NCBI RefSeq assembly: GCF_000374525.1
Contig: NZ_KB894576.1
Span: 1-64,000, forward strand
Direction of reading: 5' to 3'
DNA: 64,000 bases
DNA from: Amorphus coralli DSM 19760
Lineage (GTDB): Bacteria; Pseudomonadota; Alphaproteobacteria; Rhizobiales; Amorphaceae
Shown in pieces: positions 37,109 to 46,527 of the stretch. The notes beneath the pieces were generated by a model. It ran no database searches and was not told where the DNA came from. It saw only the letters and a program-made list of their open reading frames with translations. The translations under genes were made by a program, and so were the position numbers. Numbering within the stretch: position 1 is the stretch's first letter; each line of letters starts with the position of its first letter.

Positions 37109-39931
37109 TCACTGGCCGAGCCGTTCGAGCAGCGCCGGCACGTGCACCTGGTCGGCCTTGTAGTTGCCGGTCAGGGTGTACATCACGATGTTGATCCCGG
37201 TTCGGATGGCGATCTCCCGCTGGAACGGGTCCTGCGGCACCGTGGGCAGCAGGAAGTTGCCGTCCCCGCCGATGGCCCAGGCCCCGGCGAGGTCGTTCGC
37301 CGTGATCATGATCGGCGACACACCATCGGCGGAGCGAGCCGGACGGCCGGCGGCCGAGGCGTCGCCGGTCAGCGCTTCCACCCAGAGCGGCCCGCCCGCA
37401 TAGCGGCCCGGAAATTCCTGCAACAGATAGAAGGCCTTGGTGAGGACGTGGTCGTCCGGAACCGGCTCCAGCGGCGGGATGTTGAGCCCGTCGAGGATGG
37501 CGCGCAGGCGCATGGTGGCCGGGCTCGCGCCCAGCTGATCCACCCGGGTCCCGGCAGTCAGCTCGTCCTGGGTGTCGAACAGGATCGTGCCGCCATTCTT
37601 CATGTAGGCGTCGACCTTGGCCATCGCCTCGTCGGAGGGGCGCGGCGCATCCTCCGTCACCGGCCAGTAGAGAAGCGGGAAGAAGGCGAGGTCGTCGGTC
37701 TCCAGGTCCACGCCCATCGGCTCCGCCGGCTCCAGCGCGGTGCGGCGGGCCAAAAACATCGACAGGCCGGACAGGCCGGCGCGGCTGGTCTCGTCGATCC
37801 CGTCGTCGCCGGTCAGGACATAGCCGAGACGGGTGTCCAGCGCCGCTTCCATGTCGAAGGAACGGTCGCGCTCCTGGGCCATCACCGGCGACGGACCGGC
37901 CACGAGGCCGAGCGCCAGCAGACCGGCCGCCGCGGCGGCCACGGCACGGCGCCGACCGCCGCCGCCGAGCCCGCCCGCGAGGATCAGCACCGCGAGGGCA
38001 TCGAGGAGCAGCAGCGCGGCCGCCGCCCCCAGTACCCAGCGCTTCAGATCGACCGGGCCGAGGGTGGCATAGGAAGAGACGATCGCGCCGTCGCCGAGCG
38101 CGTCGAGATCGAGGGGCTGCAACGTGTCGTCCTCGCCGAGAAGGTTGAGGGCCCGGAAGCCGTCCTCTGTGCCATAGAGGCCGGGCGGATGCTCCGGGCC
38201 AATGACGATGTCGGCGTCGGCCGCCGCGGGCAGCGGGCGCACCGCTCCACCGGGCTCCACCAGCCGTCCCTTGCCGTCCAGCACGCGCAGCGGCGGCAGC
38301 GGCGCGCTCCGGGTTTCGCTCCCCTCGCCTCCGGGAGGCGTTCCGGCCAGCCCCACCAGCTTGCGCAGCATCTCCACGAACGTGCCGGAGAGCGGCAGCG
38401 TCGACCAGGTCGTGTCGGCGGTAACGTGGAAGAAGACCAGCCAGCCGCTTCCCATGCCGCGCGCGGTGACCAGCGGCGTTCCGTCGGCGAGGCTCGCCCA
38501 TGTCCGGTCGGGGAGGCTGGCGTCGGGCTCGGCAAGGAGCTGGCGGGTGACGGCCACGTCTCCCGGAATCTCCAGCCCGGCGAAGGGGCTCGCCTCGTCG
38601 AAGGGTGCAAGCGGCTGCGGGTCCTCCCACGACAGGCTGCCGCCCAGCACCCGGGCGCCCTCGCGCATGGGCACCGGCACCAGGTCGTCGATGCCTTCCA
38701 CGGTGCGCGGCCCGGCGAAACGGACCAGTACGCCGCCCTCGCCGACCCAGGATTCCAGCGCCTGCTCGGCGGCGGGAAGCAGCGTGCCGACGTCGGCAAG
38801 CACGATCACGGAAACGCCGCCGTCGATGAGCTGTTCGATGGCGGCCGACGTGTCCTCGGCGCGCGGCTCGCGAATCTCCGAATAGGGGTCGAGGGCGCCC
38901 TGCAGATAGTGGAGCGGCGACAGCAGCGGCTGGGCGAGATCGGACGAGCCGCCGGAGACGAGGCCCACCGTGCGCCGCTGCCAGCGGTCGTCGATCAACT
39001 GCACCGCGCCGGCGGTTTCCAGCCCGGCCACGTCGAGCCGGGCGATGTCATTCCTCAGCTGCACAGGCAGGTCGAGCCGCACGCTGGTCTGCGTGGCGCC
39101 GCCCTCGAAGGCAAACGGCGCCTCCGTCAGCGAGAAGCCGCGGCGATCACGCGCGACCAGGACGCCGGCCGGCGCCGGATCGCTGCCGCCATCCTCCAGC
39201 CGCACGACCCGCACGTCCATGCCCTCGCTGCCGTTCTGCACGCCGGCCAGCGCCACGAGGCCCGCCGATCCGCCGCGATAGACCTCGATCGGGGCGTCGC
39301 CGGCAGCCTCTGCCAGTGCCGCCTCGAACTCCGGCGTGCCGGCGCTCTCCAGGTCGTCGGTGAGCCACGCGACCAGGCCGGGGGCCGCCACGTCGCCGGT
39401 CCGGCGGACCAGATCGGTCAGATCGCCGCGCCGCGTCGTCCAGGAGCGCGGCTCCAGCGCGGTCAGCCGGTCTCGGGCTTCTGCGGCTTCCACGGGCTCG
39501 GCCGGCTGGTTGCTGCCCTCGGCCGTCGCGATCAGAACCACCGGGCGGTTGGCGCTCTGGGCCTGATCGATCAGGCCTGAGGCGACGCGGCGGCGCTCCG
39601 TCCAGGCATCCGCGGCGGCCCAGCCATTGTCGACCACCAGCCACAGCGGACCGTCACCGGCGGCGGCATCCGACGCGGGGCGCCAGACCGGGCCGGCCAG
39701 CGCGATGATGATCAGCGCCGCGATCAGCAACCGCAGGAGCATCAGCCACCAGGGACTGCGCGACGGGGTTTCCTCGCGCTTGACCAGTTCCAGCAGCAGC
39801 CGGGTGGGCGGAAAGGCAATGCGCTGAGGCCGCGGCGGGGTAACCCGCAACAACCACCAGATCACCGGCAGCAGGGCCAGGCCGGCCAGCACCGCCGGTG
39901 CGGTGAAGCCCAGGGAGAGGAGCCCGCCCAT
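37109..39931 (-). CDS. BatA-like N-terminal / DUF4159 membrane protein
   Basis: A 940-residue envelope protein. An N-terminal BatA-type segment (about 1-90) has two membrane helices around the conserved PPRPQRIAFPPTRLL block. A long region with vWA-like strands follows, with one or two further helices near 625-680. The DUF4159 domain occupies about residues 690-935 (from DRSFDMEAALDTRLGYVLTG). The start is taken as ATG at 39931, whose A is shared with the DUF58 stop (TGATG); a GTG one codon upstream is possible. It is coupled to the DUF58 gene upstream and the vWA-like gene downstream. The exact function is unknown. Confidence 0.88.
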   Translation of the reverse strand: MGGLLSLGFTAPAVLAGLALLPVIWWLLRVTPPRPQRIAFPPTRLLLELVKREETPSRSPWWLMLLRLLIAALIIIALAGPVWRPASDAAAGDGPLWLVVDNGWAAADAWTERRRVASGLIDQAQSANRPVVLIATAEGSNQPAEPVEAAEARDRLTALEPRSWTTRRGDLTDLVRRTGDVAAPGLVAWLTDDLESAGTPEFEAALAEAAGDAPIEVYRGGSAGLVALAGVQNGSEGMDVRVVRLEDGGSDPAPAGVLVARDRRGFSLTEAPFAFEGGATQTSVRLDLPVQLRNDIARLDVAGLETAGAVQLIDDRWQRRTVGLVSGGSSDLAQPLLSPLHYLQGALDPYSEIREPRAEDTSAAIEQLIDGGVSVIVLADVGTLLPAAEQALESWVGEGGVLVRFAGPRTVEGIDDLVPVPMREGARVLGGSLSWEDPQPLAPFDEASPFAGLEIPGDVAVTRQLLAEPDASLPDRTWASLADGTPLVTARGMGSGWLVFFHVTADTTWSTLPLSGTFVEMLRKLVGLAGTPPGGEGSETRSAPLPPLRVLDGKGRLVEPGGAVRPLPAAADADIVIGPEHPPGLYGTEDGFRALNLLGEDDTLQPLDLDALGDGAIVSSYATLGPVDLKRWVLGAAAALLLLDALAVLILAGGLGGGGRRRAVAAAAAGLLALGLVAGPSPVMAQERDRSFDMEAALDTRLGYVLTGDDGIDETSRAGLSGLSMFLARRTALEPAEPMGVDLETDDLAFFPLLYWPVTEDAPRPSDEAMAKVDAYMKNGGTILFDTQDELTAGTRVDQLGASPATMRLRAILDGLNIPPLEPVPDDHVLTKAFYLLQEFPGRYAGGPLWVEALTGDASAAGRPARSADGVSPIMITANDLAGAWAIGGDGNFLLPTVPQDPFQREIAIRTGINIVMYTLTGNYKADQVHVPALLERLGQ

Positions 39932-40854
39932 CACGACGCCCTCCGCAGGCTTTCCGCACCCTGCGCCGGCGACAGGCGGGCGCGGAGCGCCAGCAGCGGC
40001 TCGGTGGGCGAGCGGTCGGTGTGATGAACGAGAAAGGTCCAGCCGAGCCGCCGGCAGCGGTCGGCAAGCGCCTCGCGGTGGGCCGCCAGCACCCGGCGAT
40101 AGTCATCGCGCCAGCGTTCGGCGCGGCCGACCAGCAGCGCGGTGCCGCTCTCGGGATCACGGAACTCGGCGCGCCCGCCGAAGGGAAAGGTTTCCTCGAT
40201 GGGATCGAGCACCTGGACGAGATGGGCCCGCGCGCCGGTGGCGGCCAGCCCTTCGATCCAGGCATCGATCTCACCGAGCGGATCCAGCAGGTCGCCGACG
40301 AGGATGACATCGGAGAAGCGACGGACCGCGCCGGTGTCCGGAAGCGTGCTCGCCGCCGGGAGGTGCATCAGGGCGCTGGCCACCCGCTCCGCCGCGTCCC
40401 GGCTGGCGGTCGGTCGCATGCCGTCGATGAGACCGATCCGCTCGCCGCCGCGCGCCAGGAGATCGGCCAATGCCAGCGACAGGACGATGGCGCGGTCGCG
40501 CTTGGTGACACCGGCAAGCTTCGAGCCGAAGGCCATGGACTCGGAGCGATCCACGGAGAGCCAGACCGTGTGCGCAGCCTCCCATTCCTGCTCGCGCACG
40601 AACAGCATGTCATCGCGGGCCGAGCGCCTCCAGTCGACGCGGTGGGCCGGCTCGCCGGTCTCGAACGGCCGGAACTCCCAGAAGGTCTCGCCCGGCCCCG
40701 CCCGTCGGCGGCCATGCCAGCCCATGGCGACGGTTGCCGCCACGCGACGCGCCTCGACGAGCAGGTCCGGCATCGAGGACGCGACCGAGCGCGCAGCCAG
40801 AAGCGCGGCACTGCCTTCGTCGTCCGGTCGGTCGAGGCGATCGGATTGCGCCAT
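39931..40854 (-). CDS. DUF58 domain-containing protein
   Basis: A 307-residue cytoplasmic protein of the DUF58 family, partners of MoxR AAA ATPases. The conserved block with GEPAHRVDWRRSARDDMLFVREQE lies at about residues 70-95 and is followed by a vWA-like fold (VWLSVDRSESM with a DxSxS MIDAS motif, and DVILVGDLLDP). It lies 34 bases after moxR and overlaps the next gene by one base. By family analogy it links the ATPase to membrane vWA partners; no specific process is established here. Confidence 0.92.
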   Translation of the reverse strand: MAQSDRLDRPDDEGSAALLAARSVASSMPDLLVEARRVAATVAMGWHGRRRAGPGETFWEFRPFETGEPAHRVDWRRSARDDMLFVREQEWEAAHTVWLSVDRSESMAFGSKLAGVTKRDRAIVLSLALADLLARGGERIGLIDGMRPTASRDAAERVASALMHLPAASTLPDTGAVRRFSDVILVGDLLDPLGEIDAWIEGLAATGARAHLVQVLDPIEETFPFGGRAEFRDPESGTALLVGRAERWRDDYRRVLAAHREALADRCRRLGWTFLVHHTDRSPTEPLLALRARLSPAQGAESLRRAS

Positions 40855-40888
40855 GATCAGATGTCGCCGCTCCTGCGGGTTCGGGCGG

Positions 40889-41896
40889 TCAGCGCAGGCG
40901 GGCCGTGAGGCCCTCGATCACGCCGGGAACGGTGCGGCCGTCGGCGCGCGCCGCAAAGGTCAGTGCCATGCGGTGCTGCAGCACCGGTTCGGCCAGCGCC
41001 AGCACGTCGTCCACCGACGGGGCCAACCGGCCCTCGATCAGCGCACGGGCGCGCACGGTCAGCATCAGTGCCTGGCTGGCGCGGGGCCCGGGGCCCCAGG
41101 CAATCGCGCTTGCCGGCTCGCCGGCGTCCTCGCCCGGTCGCGCGGCCCGCACCAGATCGAGAATCGCCTCGACCACCGATTCGCCGACCGGTAGCCGCCG
41201 CACGAGCTGCTGGAAGCGCGCCAGATCGCCCCCGGCGAGCACCGGAGACGGCTCGACATCCATCGCGCCGGTGGTCTCGAGCAGGATGCGGCGTTCCGCC
41301 TCGCGGTCAGGGTAGAGCACGTCGATCTGCATCAGGAAGCGGTCGAGCTGCGCCTCGGGCAGCGGGTATGTTCCCTCGTGCTCCAGCGGATTCTGGGTGG
41401 CGAGCACATGGAAGGGCTGCGGCAGGTCGTGGCTCTGGCCGGCGACCGTCACGTGACCCTCCTGCATGGCCTGCAGCAGCGCCGACTGGGTGCGCGGGCT
41501 GGCGCGGTTGATCTCGTCGGCCATCAGCAGCTGCGTGAAGATCGGCCCGCGAATGAATCGGAAGGTCCGGGTGCCGTCCGGCGCCTGTTCCAGCACCTCG
41601 GCGCCGAGAATGTCGGACGGCATCAGGTCGGGCGTGAACTGAATTCGGCGGGAATCAAGGCCGAGCACGGTGCCCAGCGTGGAGACCAGCATCGTCTTGG
41701 CCAGGCCCGGCACGCCGACCAGCAGGCCGTGACCACCGGCGAGCAGCGTGACCAGGGTGCGCTCGACCACCGATTCCTGTCCGAAGATGACCCGGCCGAT
41801 CTCCTCGCGCGCCGCCACCATCTTCTCCGCGGCCGCCTCGGCCTCCGCGACCACTGCAGCGTCGTCGGCACCGATCGGCTTGTTCATCACGCTCAT
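40889..41896 (-). CDS. MoxR-family AAA+ ATPase
   Basis: A 335-residue AAA_3-type ATPase. Walker A GVPGLAKT is at 61-68 and Walker B is in LLMADEINRASPRTQSALL. The sensor/arginine-finger block with ATQNPLEHEGTYPLPEAQLDRF and the lid domain at about 250-335 are present. MoxR proteins act as chaperones that mature or insert metal cofactors into vWA-domain partners. The ATG at 41896 has a GAGGA site; the open frame continues 54 codons upstream without homology. It heads a four-gene leftward operon with DUF58, BatA-DUF4159 and a vWA-like membrane protein, which are its likely clients. Confidence 0.95.
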   Translation of the reverse strand: MSVMNKPIGADDAAVVAEAEAAAEKMVAAREEIGRVIFGQESVVERTLVTLLAGGHGLLVGVPGLAKTMLVSTLGTVLGLDSRRIQFTPDLMPSDILGAEVLEQAPDGTRTFRFIRGPIFTQLLMADEINRASPRTQSALLQAMQEGHVTVAGQSHDLPQPFHVLATQNPLEHEGTYPLPEAQLDRFLMQIDVLYPDREAERRILLETTGAMDVEPSPVLAGGDLARFQQLVRRLPVGESVVEAILDLVRAARPGEDAGEPASAIAWGPGPRASQALMLTVRARALIEGRLAPSVDDVLALAEPVLQHRMALTFAARADGRTVPGVIEGLTARLR

Positions 41897-42130
41897 CGAT
41901 TTGTCCTCTGGTGGCCCGGCCCATGTTTCACCCGGCGATGCCGGCCATCTCAACACGCCCACTGACCTGAGTGTAGGGTGCCGGGCCAGCATCGCACAGG
42001 CGCGATATGGCCGGTCCTCGTCATCGGCAGAAGTGCAACTTATGTTCCACCGGTGCATTCGATCCGGTGAAGGACGGCGGAATTGCGGCGCTCGCCCGCG
42101 TCATCGCCGCCCGCAAGCGGGGACAGGGAC

Positions 42131-42748
42131 ATGGCTGGAAACGGCGGCGATCAACACGAAGTGAACGGCGGACTGGCCGGCCTGGAGGCGCTGATCGGGC
42201 GCGCCGGCGACGGGCGAGGCCCCGCGCCGGTGGACCGCTGGAATCCCGAGCACTGCGGCAGGCTCGACATCCGCATCGCTCGTGACGGGCTCTGGTACTA
42301 CATGGGCAGCCCGATCGGCCGCGAGCCGCTGGTGCGCCTGTTCGCTTCCGTCCTGCGCAAGGAGGCCGACGGCAGCATCTGCCTGGTGACGCCGGTGGAA
42401 AAGATCGAGATCGAGGTGGAAGACGTGCCCTTCATCGGCGTGGAGATGCACGCTTCCGGCGAGGGCCGCGAGCAGATCCTCACCGTGCGCACCAACGTCG
42501 GCGATGTCGTCACCGTCGACGCCAACCACCCGCTGCGCTTCGAGCCGGAGGAAGACACAGACGGGCTGCAGCCCTATGTGCTGGTGCGCGGTGGGCTGGA
42601 CGCGCGGCTGTCTCGGGCGCTCCTTTACGAGCTGGTCGAGCACGGCTCCACGGAGGCGCGTCACGGCACCGACTGGTTCGGTGTCTGGTCGGGCGGCCGT
42701 TTTTTCCCGATGATGCGCCAGGCGGAGCTGGAGCGATTGAGCAGATGA
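42131..42748 (+). CDS. DUF1285 domain-containing protein
   Basis: A 205-residue cytoplasmic protein of unknown function. The DUF1285 region spans about 35-200, recognised by WNPEHCGRLDIRIARDGLWYY, PLVRLFASVLR and the GVWSGGRFFPM block near the end. The ATG at 42131 is chosen because GGACAGGG precedes it; longer upstream frames exist. It overlaps the CoA pyrophosphatase gene by 4 bases (ATGA) and opens the DUF1285-nudix-DUF6111-cca series, a usual order in Hyphomicrobiales. It diverges from moxR. Confidence 0.92.
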   Translation: MAGNGGDQHEVNGGLAGLEALIGRAGDGRGPAPVDRWNPEHCGRLDIRIARDGLWYYMGSPIGREPLVRLFASVLRKEADGSICLVTPVEKIEIEVEDVPFIGVEMHASGEGREQILTVRTNVGDVVTVDANHPLRFEPEEDTDGLQPYVLVRGGLDARLSRALLYELVEHGSTEARHGTDWFGVWSGGRFFPMMRQAELERLSR

Positions 42749-43410
42749 CGATGGACATGGCGGCGACCGCCGGCCGCACCGACACGAACTCGGACTGGCG
42801 CGCCATCCGGGCCCGCGCCGGCCGGCTGATCGACCTCAAGAATCCCGTCTTCGATTTCGCCGGAGCCGGCGATCACACCCTCAACCCGCACCTGAAGGAC
42901 GTTGCGCCCCCGGGCGAGAGCCTGCGCGATGCCGCGGTGCTGTTCGGCGTGGTCAAGCGCGAGCCGGCGACGGTGCTGTTCACCCTGCGCACGCCACACC
43001 TGTCCTCGCACGCCGGCCAGATCGCCCTGCCCGGCGGAAAGATCGACACCGGCGACCGCGATCCTCTGGCCGCGGCGCTGCGCGAGGCGGACGAGGAGGT
43101 GGGGCTGTCGCCTTCGCTGGTGGAACCGCTGGGCTACGGCGACGTCTACTCCACCCGCTCCGGCTACCGGATCGTGCCTGTGGTGGCGCTGATCCCGGAA
43201 ACGGCCAAGATCGTCGCCAACCCGCACGAGGTGGCCGACGTCTTCGAGGTACCGCTTTCGCACCTGATGACGCCGTCCAACCACCTTCGAAACAGTCGCG
43301 AGTGGAATGGGGCGCGACGCTATTTCTACTCGATGCCCTACGGCGAGCGCTATATCTGGGGTGTGACCGCGGGGATTGTCCGCACGCTCTTCGAACGTCT
43401 CTACGGCTGA
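42745..43410 (+). CDS. Nudix CoA pyrophosphatase (NudL-like)
   Basis: A 221-residue Nudix hydrolase expected to split coenzyme A, especially oxidised CoA, into phosphopantetheine and 3',5'-ADP. The Nudix box runs from GGKIDTGDRDPLAAALREAD to EEVGL (about 98-122), with the CoA-type preceding LSSHAGQIALPGGK segment that separates CoA pyrophosphatases from other Nudix enzymes. It is translationally coupled to DUF1285 and followed after 77 bases by DUF6111. Confidence 0.93.
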   Translation: MTMDMAATAGRTDTNSDWRAIRARAGRLIDLKNPVFDFAGAGDHTLNPHLKDVAPPGESLRDAAVLFGVVKREPATVLFTLRTPHLSSHAGQIALPGGKIDTGDRDPLAAALREADEEVGLSPSLVEPLGYGDVYSTRSGYRIVPVVALIPETAKIVANPHEVADVFEVPLSHLMTPSNHLRNSREWNGARRYFYSMPYGERYIWGVTAGIVRTLFERLYG

Positions 43411-43487
43411 CCCTGCCGCCCCTGCAGCCGGGCCCGCCCCGTTCCTGGAGCCGGCCCCCGAAACCGACAAGGACCAGGACAGCCGCC

Positions 43488-43751
43488 ATGGCGCGCATCA
43501 TCATCGTCCAGATCGTCCTCTTCCTGCTGCCCTTCATCGGCTGGGCGATCTTCCTTGCCGTCACGCGCGGCCTTACGGAAACCCGCGCGCGCTACTTCAT
43601 CGGCCCCGCGCCCTACTGGCTGACGGTGGCCGGCCTGCTCCTTTCCGTGATCGGCTTCGTCGCGCTGGGCGCCACCGGCGAGCGTTCCGACGGCGTTTAC
43701 AAGCCGCTGACCTTCGAGGACGGCAAGCTCGTGCCGGGCGGCTTCGAATGA
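43488..43751 (+). CDS. DUF6111 small membrane protein
   Basis: An 87-residue protein with two membrane helices (about 4-25 and 43-63) and a short conserved C-terminal tail with KPLTFEDGKLVPGGFE. This is the DUF6111 family, found in Hyphomicrobiales between the CoA pyrophosphatase and cca genes. It overlaps the cca start by 4 bases. Function is unknown. The ATG at 43488 is the only start that keeps the first helix intact. Confidence 0.9.
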   Translation: MARIIIVQIVLFLLPFIGWAIFLAVTRGLTETRARYFIGPAPYWLTVAGLLLSVIGFVALGATGERSDGVYKPLTFEDGKLVPGGFE

Positions 43752-44992
43752 GCGATTCCGATCTGCCGTCGCTGGCCGGCGCCGAGTGGCTCGCCGCGCC
43801 CGCCACGCGGGCGCTCCTCGAGGTGCTCGACCGGGACGGCGAGGAAGCCCGGGTGATTGGCGGCGCGGTGCGCAACACCCTTCTCGGCGAGACCGTCCAG
43901 GAGGTCGACATCGCCACCACTGCCCTGCCCGAGACCGTGATCGCGCGCGTCGAGGCAGCCGGCTTCAAGGCAGTTCCGACCGGCGTCGAGCACGGCACCG
44001 TCACCGTCGTGGTGGACAAGATACCGTTCGAGGTGACCACCCTGCGAGAGGACGTCGAGACCTTCGGCCGGCATGCACAGGTCCGCTTCGGCCGAGACTG
44101 GACGGCGGACGCGCACCGGCGCGACTTCACCATGAACACGCTGTCGGTTGACCGGCACGGCCGGCTGCACGATCCGGCCCAAGGCTACGGCGACTGCATG
44201 GCGCGGCAGGTGCGCTTCGTCGGAGACGCGGACCTCAGGGTGCGCGAGGACTATCTGCGCATCCTGCGCTTCTTCCGCTTCCATGCCCGCTACGGTGACG
44301 GCACGCCGGATGCGGAGGGATATGCGGCGGCGGTGCGCGGACGCGACGGGCTGCGCCAGCTGTCGGCCGAGCGGATCGCTCAGGAAATGCGCCGTCTCGT
44401 CGTCGCCCCGGGCGCCGCGCCGACGCTGGCGCTAATGTCCGAGGCCGGGCTCGTCGAGATCGTGTTCGAGGGCATGGCCTGGCCGCAGCGCGTGGCCCGT
44501 CTGGCACGAATGGAAGAGGCGCGCGATCTCGAACCGTCGCCTGCACTGCGCCTGGCGGCCGCCGGCGCGGCCACCGTCGAGGATGCCGATCGCATCGCCG
44601 CGCATCTGAAGCTGTCCAAGGCGGAGGCATTGGAAATGCGCGCCGCCGTGGACGCCGTCTGGCATTTTCCCGTGGAGCCCGGCGCCCCGGCGCGCCAGCT
44701 CCTCTACCGGCTCGGCCGGCCTGTCTTCCGCAATGCCGCCCTGCTCGCCTTCGCCGGCGGCCGCGAGGCGCCCGACGAAGCCCCGTGGCCGGCGCTTCTG
44801 GACCTTGCCGAGACCGGCGAGATCCCGGTCTTTCCGCTGACCGGCAAGCATCTCGTCAAGCGCGGCCACCCGCCCGGCCCTGACCTTGGTGCCGAGCTGG
44901 CACGGCTTGAGACGGTCTGGGTCGACAGCGATTTCAGCCTCGACCGCGCGGCGCTCCTCGCACTTGCCGAGATCCCCGGCCCGGCCGGGTGA
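43748..44992 (+). CDS. cca: CCA tRNA nucleotidyltransferase
   Basis: A 414-residue class II nucleotidyltransferase that adds or repairs the 3'-CCA end of tRNAs. The head domain has GGAVRNTLLG near residue 39 followed by QEVDIATT, the active-site carboxylate pair. The neck block HRRDFTMNTLS and the RIA-type template motif VREDYLRILRFFRFHARYG come next, then a C-terminal helical body. The first carboxylate of the usual DxD is Glu (EVD), a conservative change worth noting; the VRN form is common in alphaproteobacteria. The start is coupled to DUF6111 by ATGA. Confidence 0.93.
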   Translation: MSDSDLPSLAGAEWLAAPATRALLEVLDRDGEEARVIGGAVRNTLLGETVQEVDIATTALPETVIARVEAAGFKAVPTGVEHGTVTVVVDKIPFEVTTLREDVETFGRHAQVRFGRDWTADAHRRDFTMNTLSVDRHGRLHDPAQGYGDCMARQVRFVGDADLRVREDYLRILRFFRFHARYGDGTPDAEGYAAAVRGRDGLRQLSAERIAQEMRRLVVAPGAAPTLALMSEAGLVEIVFEGMAWPQRVARLARMEEARDLEPSPALRLAAAGAATVEDADRIAAHLKLSKAEALEMRAAVDAVWHFPVEPGAPARQLLYRLGRPVFRNAALLAFAGGREAPDEAPWPALLDLAETGEIPVFPLTGKHLVKRGHPPGPDLGAELARLETVWVDSDFSLDRAALLALAEIPGPAG

Positions 44993-45068
44993 CAGACGCT
45001 TCGGTGACAGGCCGCCTGCCGCCGTGGCATGAAGGGCGCCGAAGCCGTCGAGCCTAGGAGCCGAGCCC

Positions 45069-46475
45069 ATGGCCGCCTTCCCCGTCCGCGCATTCATCCG
45101 TTGGCTGTTGATCGGCTTCCTGTTGGTGGGCGCCGGCGCGTTCGCGGCCGCCGCCTGGCAGCTGCCGCCCATGCTGCGGATCGGCTCGGCCTACGTGGCC
45201 AAGACCGTCTGCTCCGGCATGTACGTCTCCGGCCTCGATTTCGATCGGGTTTGGGACGAGGACGTGCTGGGGCGACAAAACCCGCTCCTCAATCTCTTCC
45301 GTGTAACAGTGGATGATCCCGTCCGGCGGATCACTGCCTCGCCATTCGGTCTCGGAGCCTTCAGCAACACCGCCGTCCACCGCGAGGGCCTCGGCTGTGC
45401 CCTCGCCATCGGGATCACCCCGGCGGAACTCGCCGCGGAGCGGGCCGCAACGGCGGGCTCGCTGGCCGACCCGAACGCCGCTTGGCCGGACGGCAGCCAG
45501 GTGTCCGGCGAGACCCCGGCCGTCCTCTCCGCGGCCATCGACAAGGCCTTCCAGGAGCCGTCGGGCGATAATGCCGGCAACCTGCGCACCCGTGCAGTGG
45601 TCATCGTTCGGGACGGCCAGATCGTCGCCGAGCGCTATGCCGAAGGTATCACCGAAACGACCCCGCTGACCGGCTGGTCCATGGCCAAGCCGGTGACGGC
45701 GGCCCTCGCCGGCATCGCCATGACCGATTCCGATCTTGCCCTCGATCTCGACCATCTGCTGCCGCAGTGGAACAGCGACGCCGACCCCAGGAGCCGGATT
45801 CCCTTCTCCGCCCTTCTCTCCATGACCGACGGGCTCGCCTACAACGAGAATTACGGCACCGTCACCGACACGACGACGATGCTGTACGACAGCGGCAACG
45901 CGGTCGATTTTCTCGCTGCAATGGATCTCGAGGACGATCCCGGCACCCGCTGGGCCTATTCAAGCGGAGCGACGGTTCTGGCCATGGGCGCCATGCGCGC
46001 CTCGCTGCCGGTTGCCAGCTGGCTCGACTTCCCCCGCCGCGCCCTGTTCGATCCGATCGGCATGCGCACGGCCGTGTTCGAGACCGATCCCTCCGGCACC
46101 TTCATGGGCTCGTCCTGGGTCCACGCCTCGGCCCGGGACTGGGCCCGGTTCGGACTGCTGCTGCTGGAGAAGGGTCTGTGGAACGGCGAGCAGGTGCTGC
46201 CGGTGGGCTGGGTCGATACCATGATGGAGCCGGTGGCGGCTTCCGGCGGACGGTTCACCGTGGGCAATCTCTGGCCCCAGCGCGGCGGGTCGCTCCCCTC
46301 CGACACGCTGTGGATGCGCGGTCACGATGGCCAGAGCGTCGCCATCGTTCCATCATTGGACCTCGTTGTCGTGCGGCTCGGCATGACCAACCCGCAGGGC
46401 CTCTACGACCGCGAGGGCCTGCTGGCCGACGTGATCGCGGCGCTGCCGGAAGGCGGGCCGGCGTCGGCCGACTGA
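45069..46475 (+). CDS. Serine hydrolase, beta-lactamase/NylB-like
   Basis: A 468-residue secreted or membrane-anchored enzyme of the class C beta-lactamase fold. An N-terminal hydrophobic segment (about 10-30) is a signal anchor. The nucleophile motif SxxK is in GWSMAKPVTAAL (about 209), and the second motif reads YSS in WAYSSG rather than YxN. This pattern, with the YNENYG segment, is closer to 6-aminohexanoate-dimer hydrolase and esterase-type members than to true beta-lactamases, so resistance should not be assumed. The ATG at 45069 has an AGGAG site. It converges on the atp operon across a terminator. Confidence 0.85.
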   Translation: MAAFPVRAFIRWLLIGFLLVGAGAFAAAAWQLPPMLRIGSAYVAKTVCSGMYVSGLDFDRVWDEDVLGRQNPLLNLFRVTVDDPVRRITASPFGLGAFSNTAVHREGLGCALAIGITPAELAAERAATAGSLADPNAAWPDGSQVSGETPAVLSAAIDKAFQEPSGDNAGNLRTRAVVIVRDGQIVAERYAEGITETTPLTGWSMAKPVTAALAGIAMTDSDLALDLDHLLPQWNSDADPRSRIPFSALLSMTDGLAYNENYGTVTDTTTMLYDSGNAVDFLAAMDLEDDPGTRWAYSSGATVLAMGAMRASLPVASWLDFPRRALFDPIGMRTAVFETDPSGTFMGSSWVHASARDWARFGLLLLEKGLWNGEQVLPVGWVDTMMEPVAASGGRFTVGNLWPQRGGSLPSDTLWMRGHDGQSVAIVPSLDLVVVRLGMTNPQGLYDREGLLADVIAALPEGGPASAD

Positions 46476-46527
46476 TCCGTTGGCCACCGGCGCGGTAAGG
46501 CACAGGCTTGCTCCGAAGCCAGACGGC

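Noticed and set aside
42745-43410. Nudix box of the CoA pyrophosphatase seems to lack the canonical early glutamate
   Set aside because: CoA-type Nudix enzymes commonly have this GGxxDxxD form, so it is normal for the subfamily.
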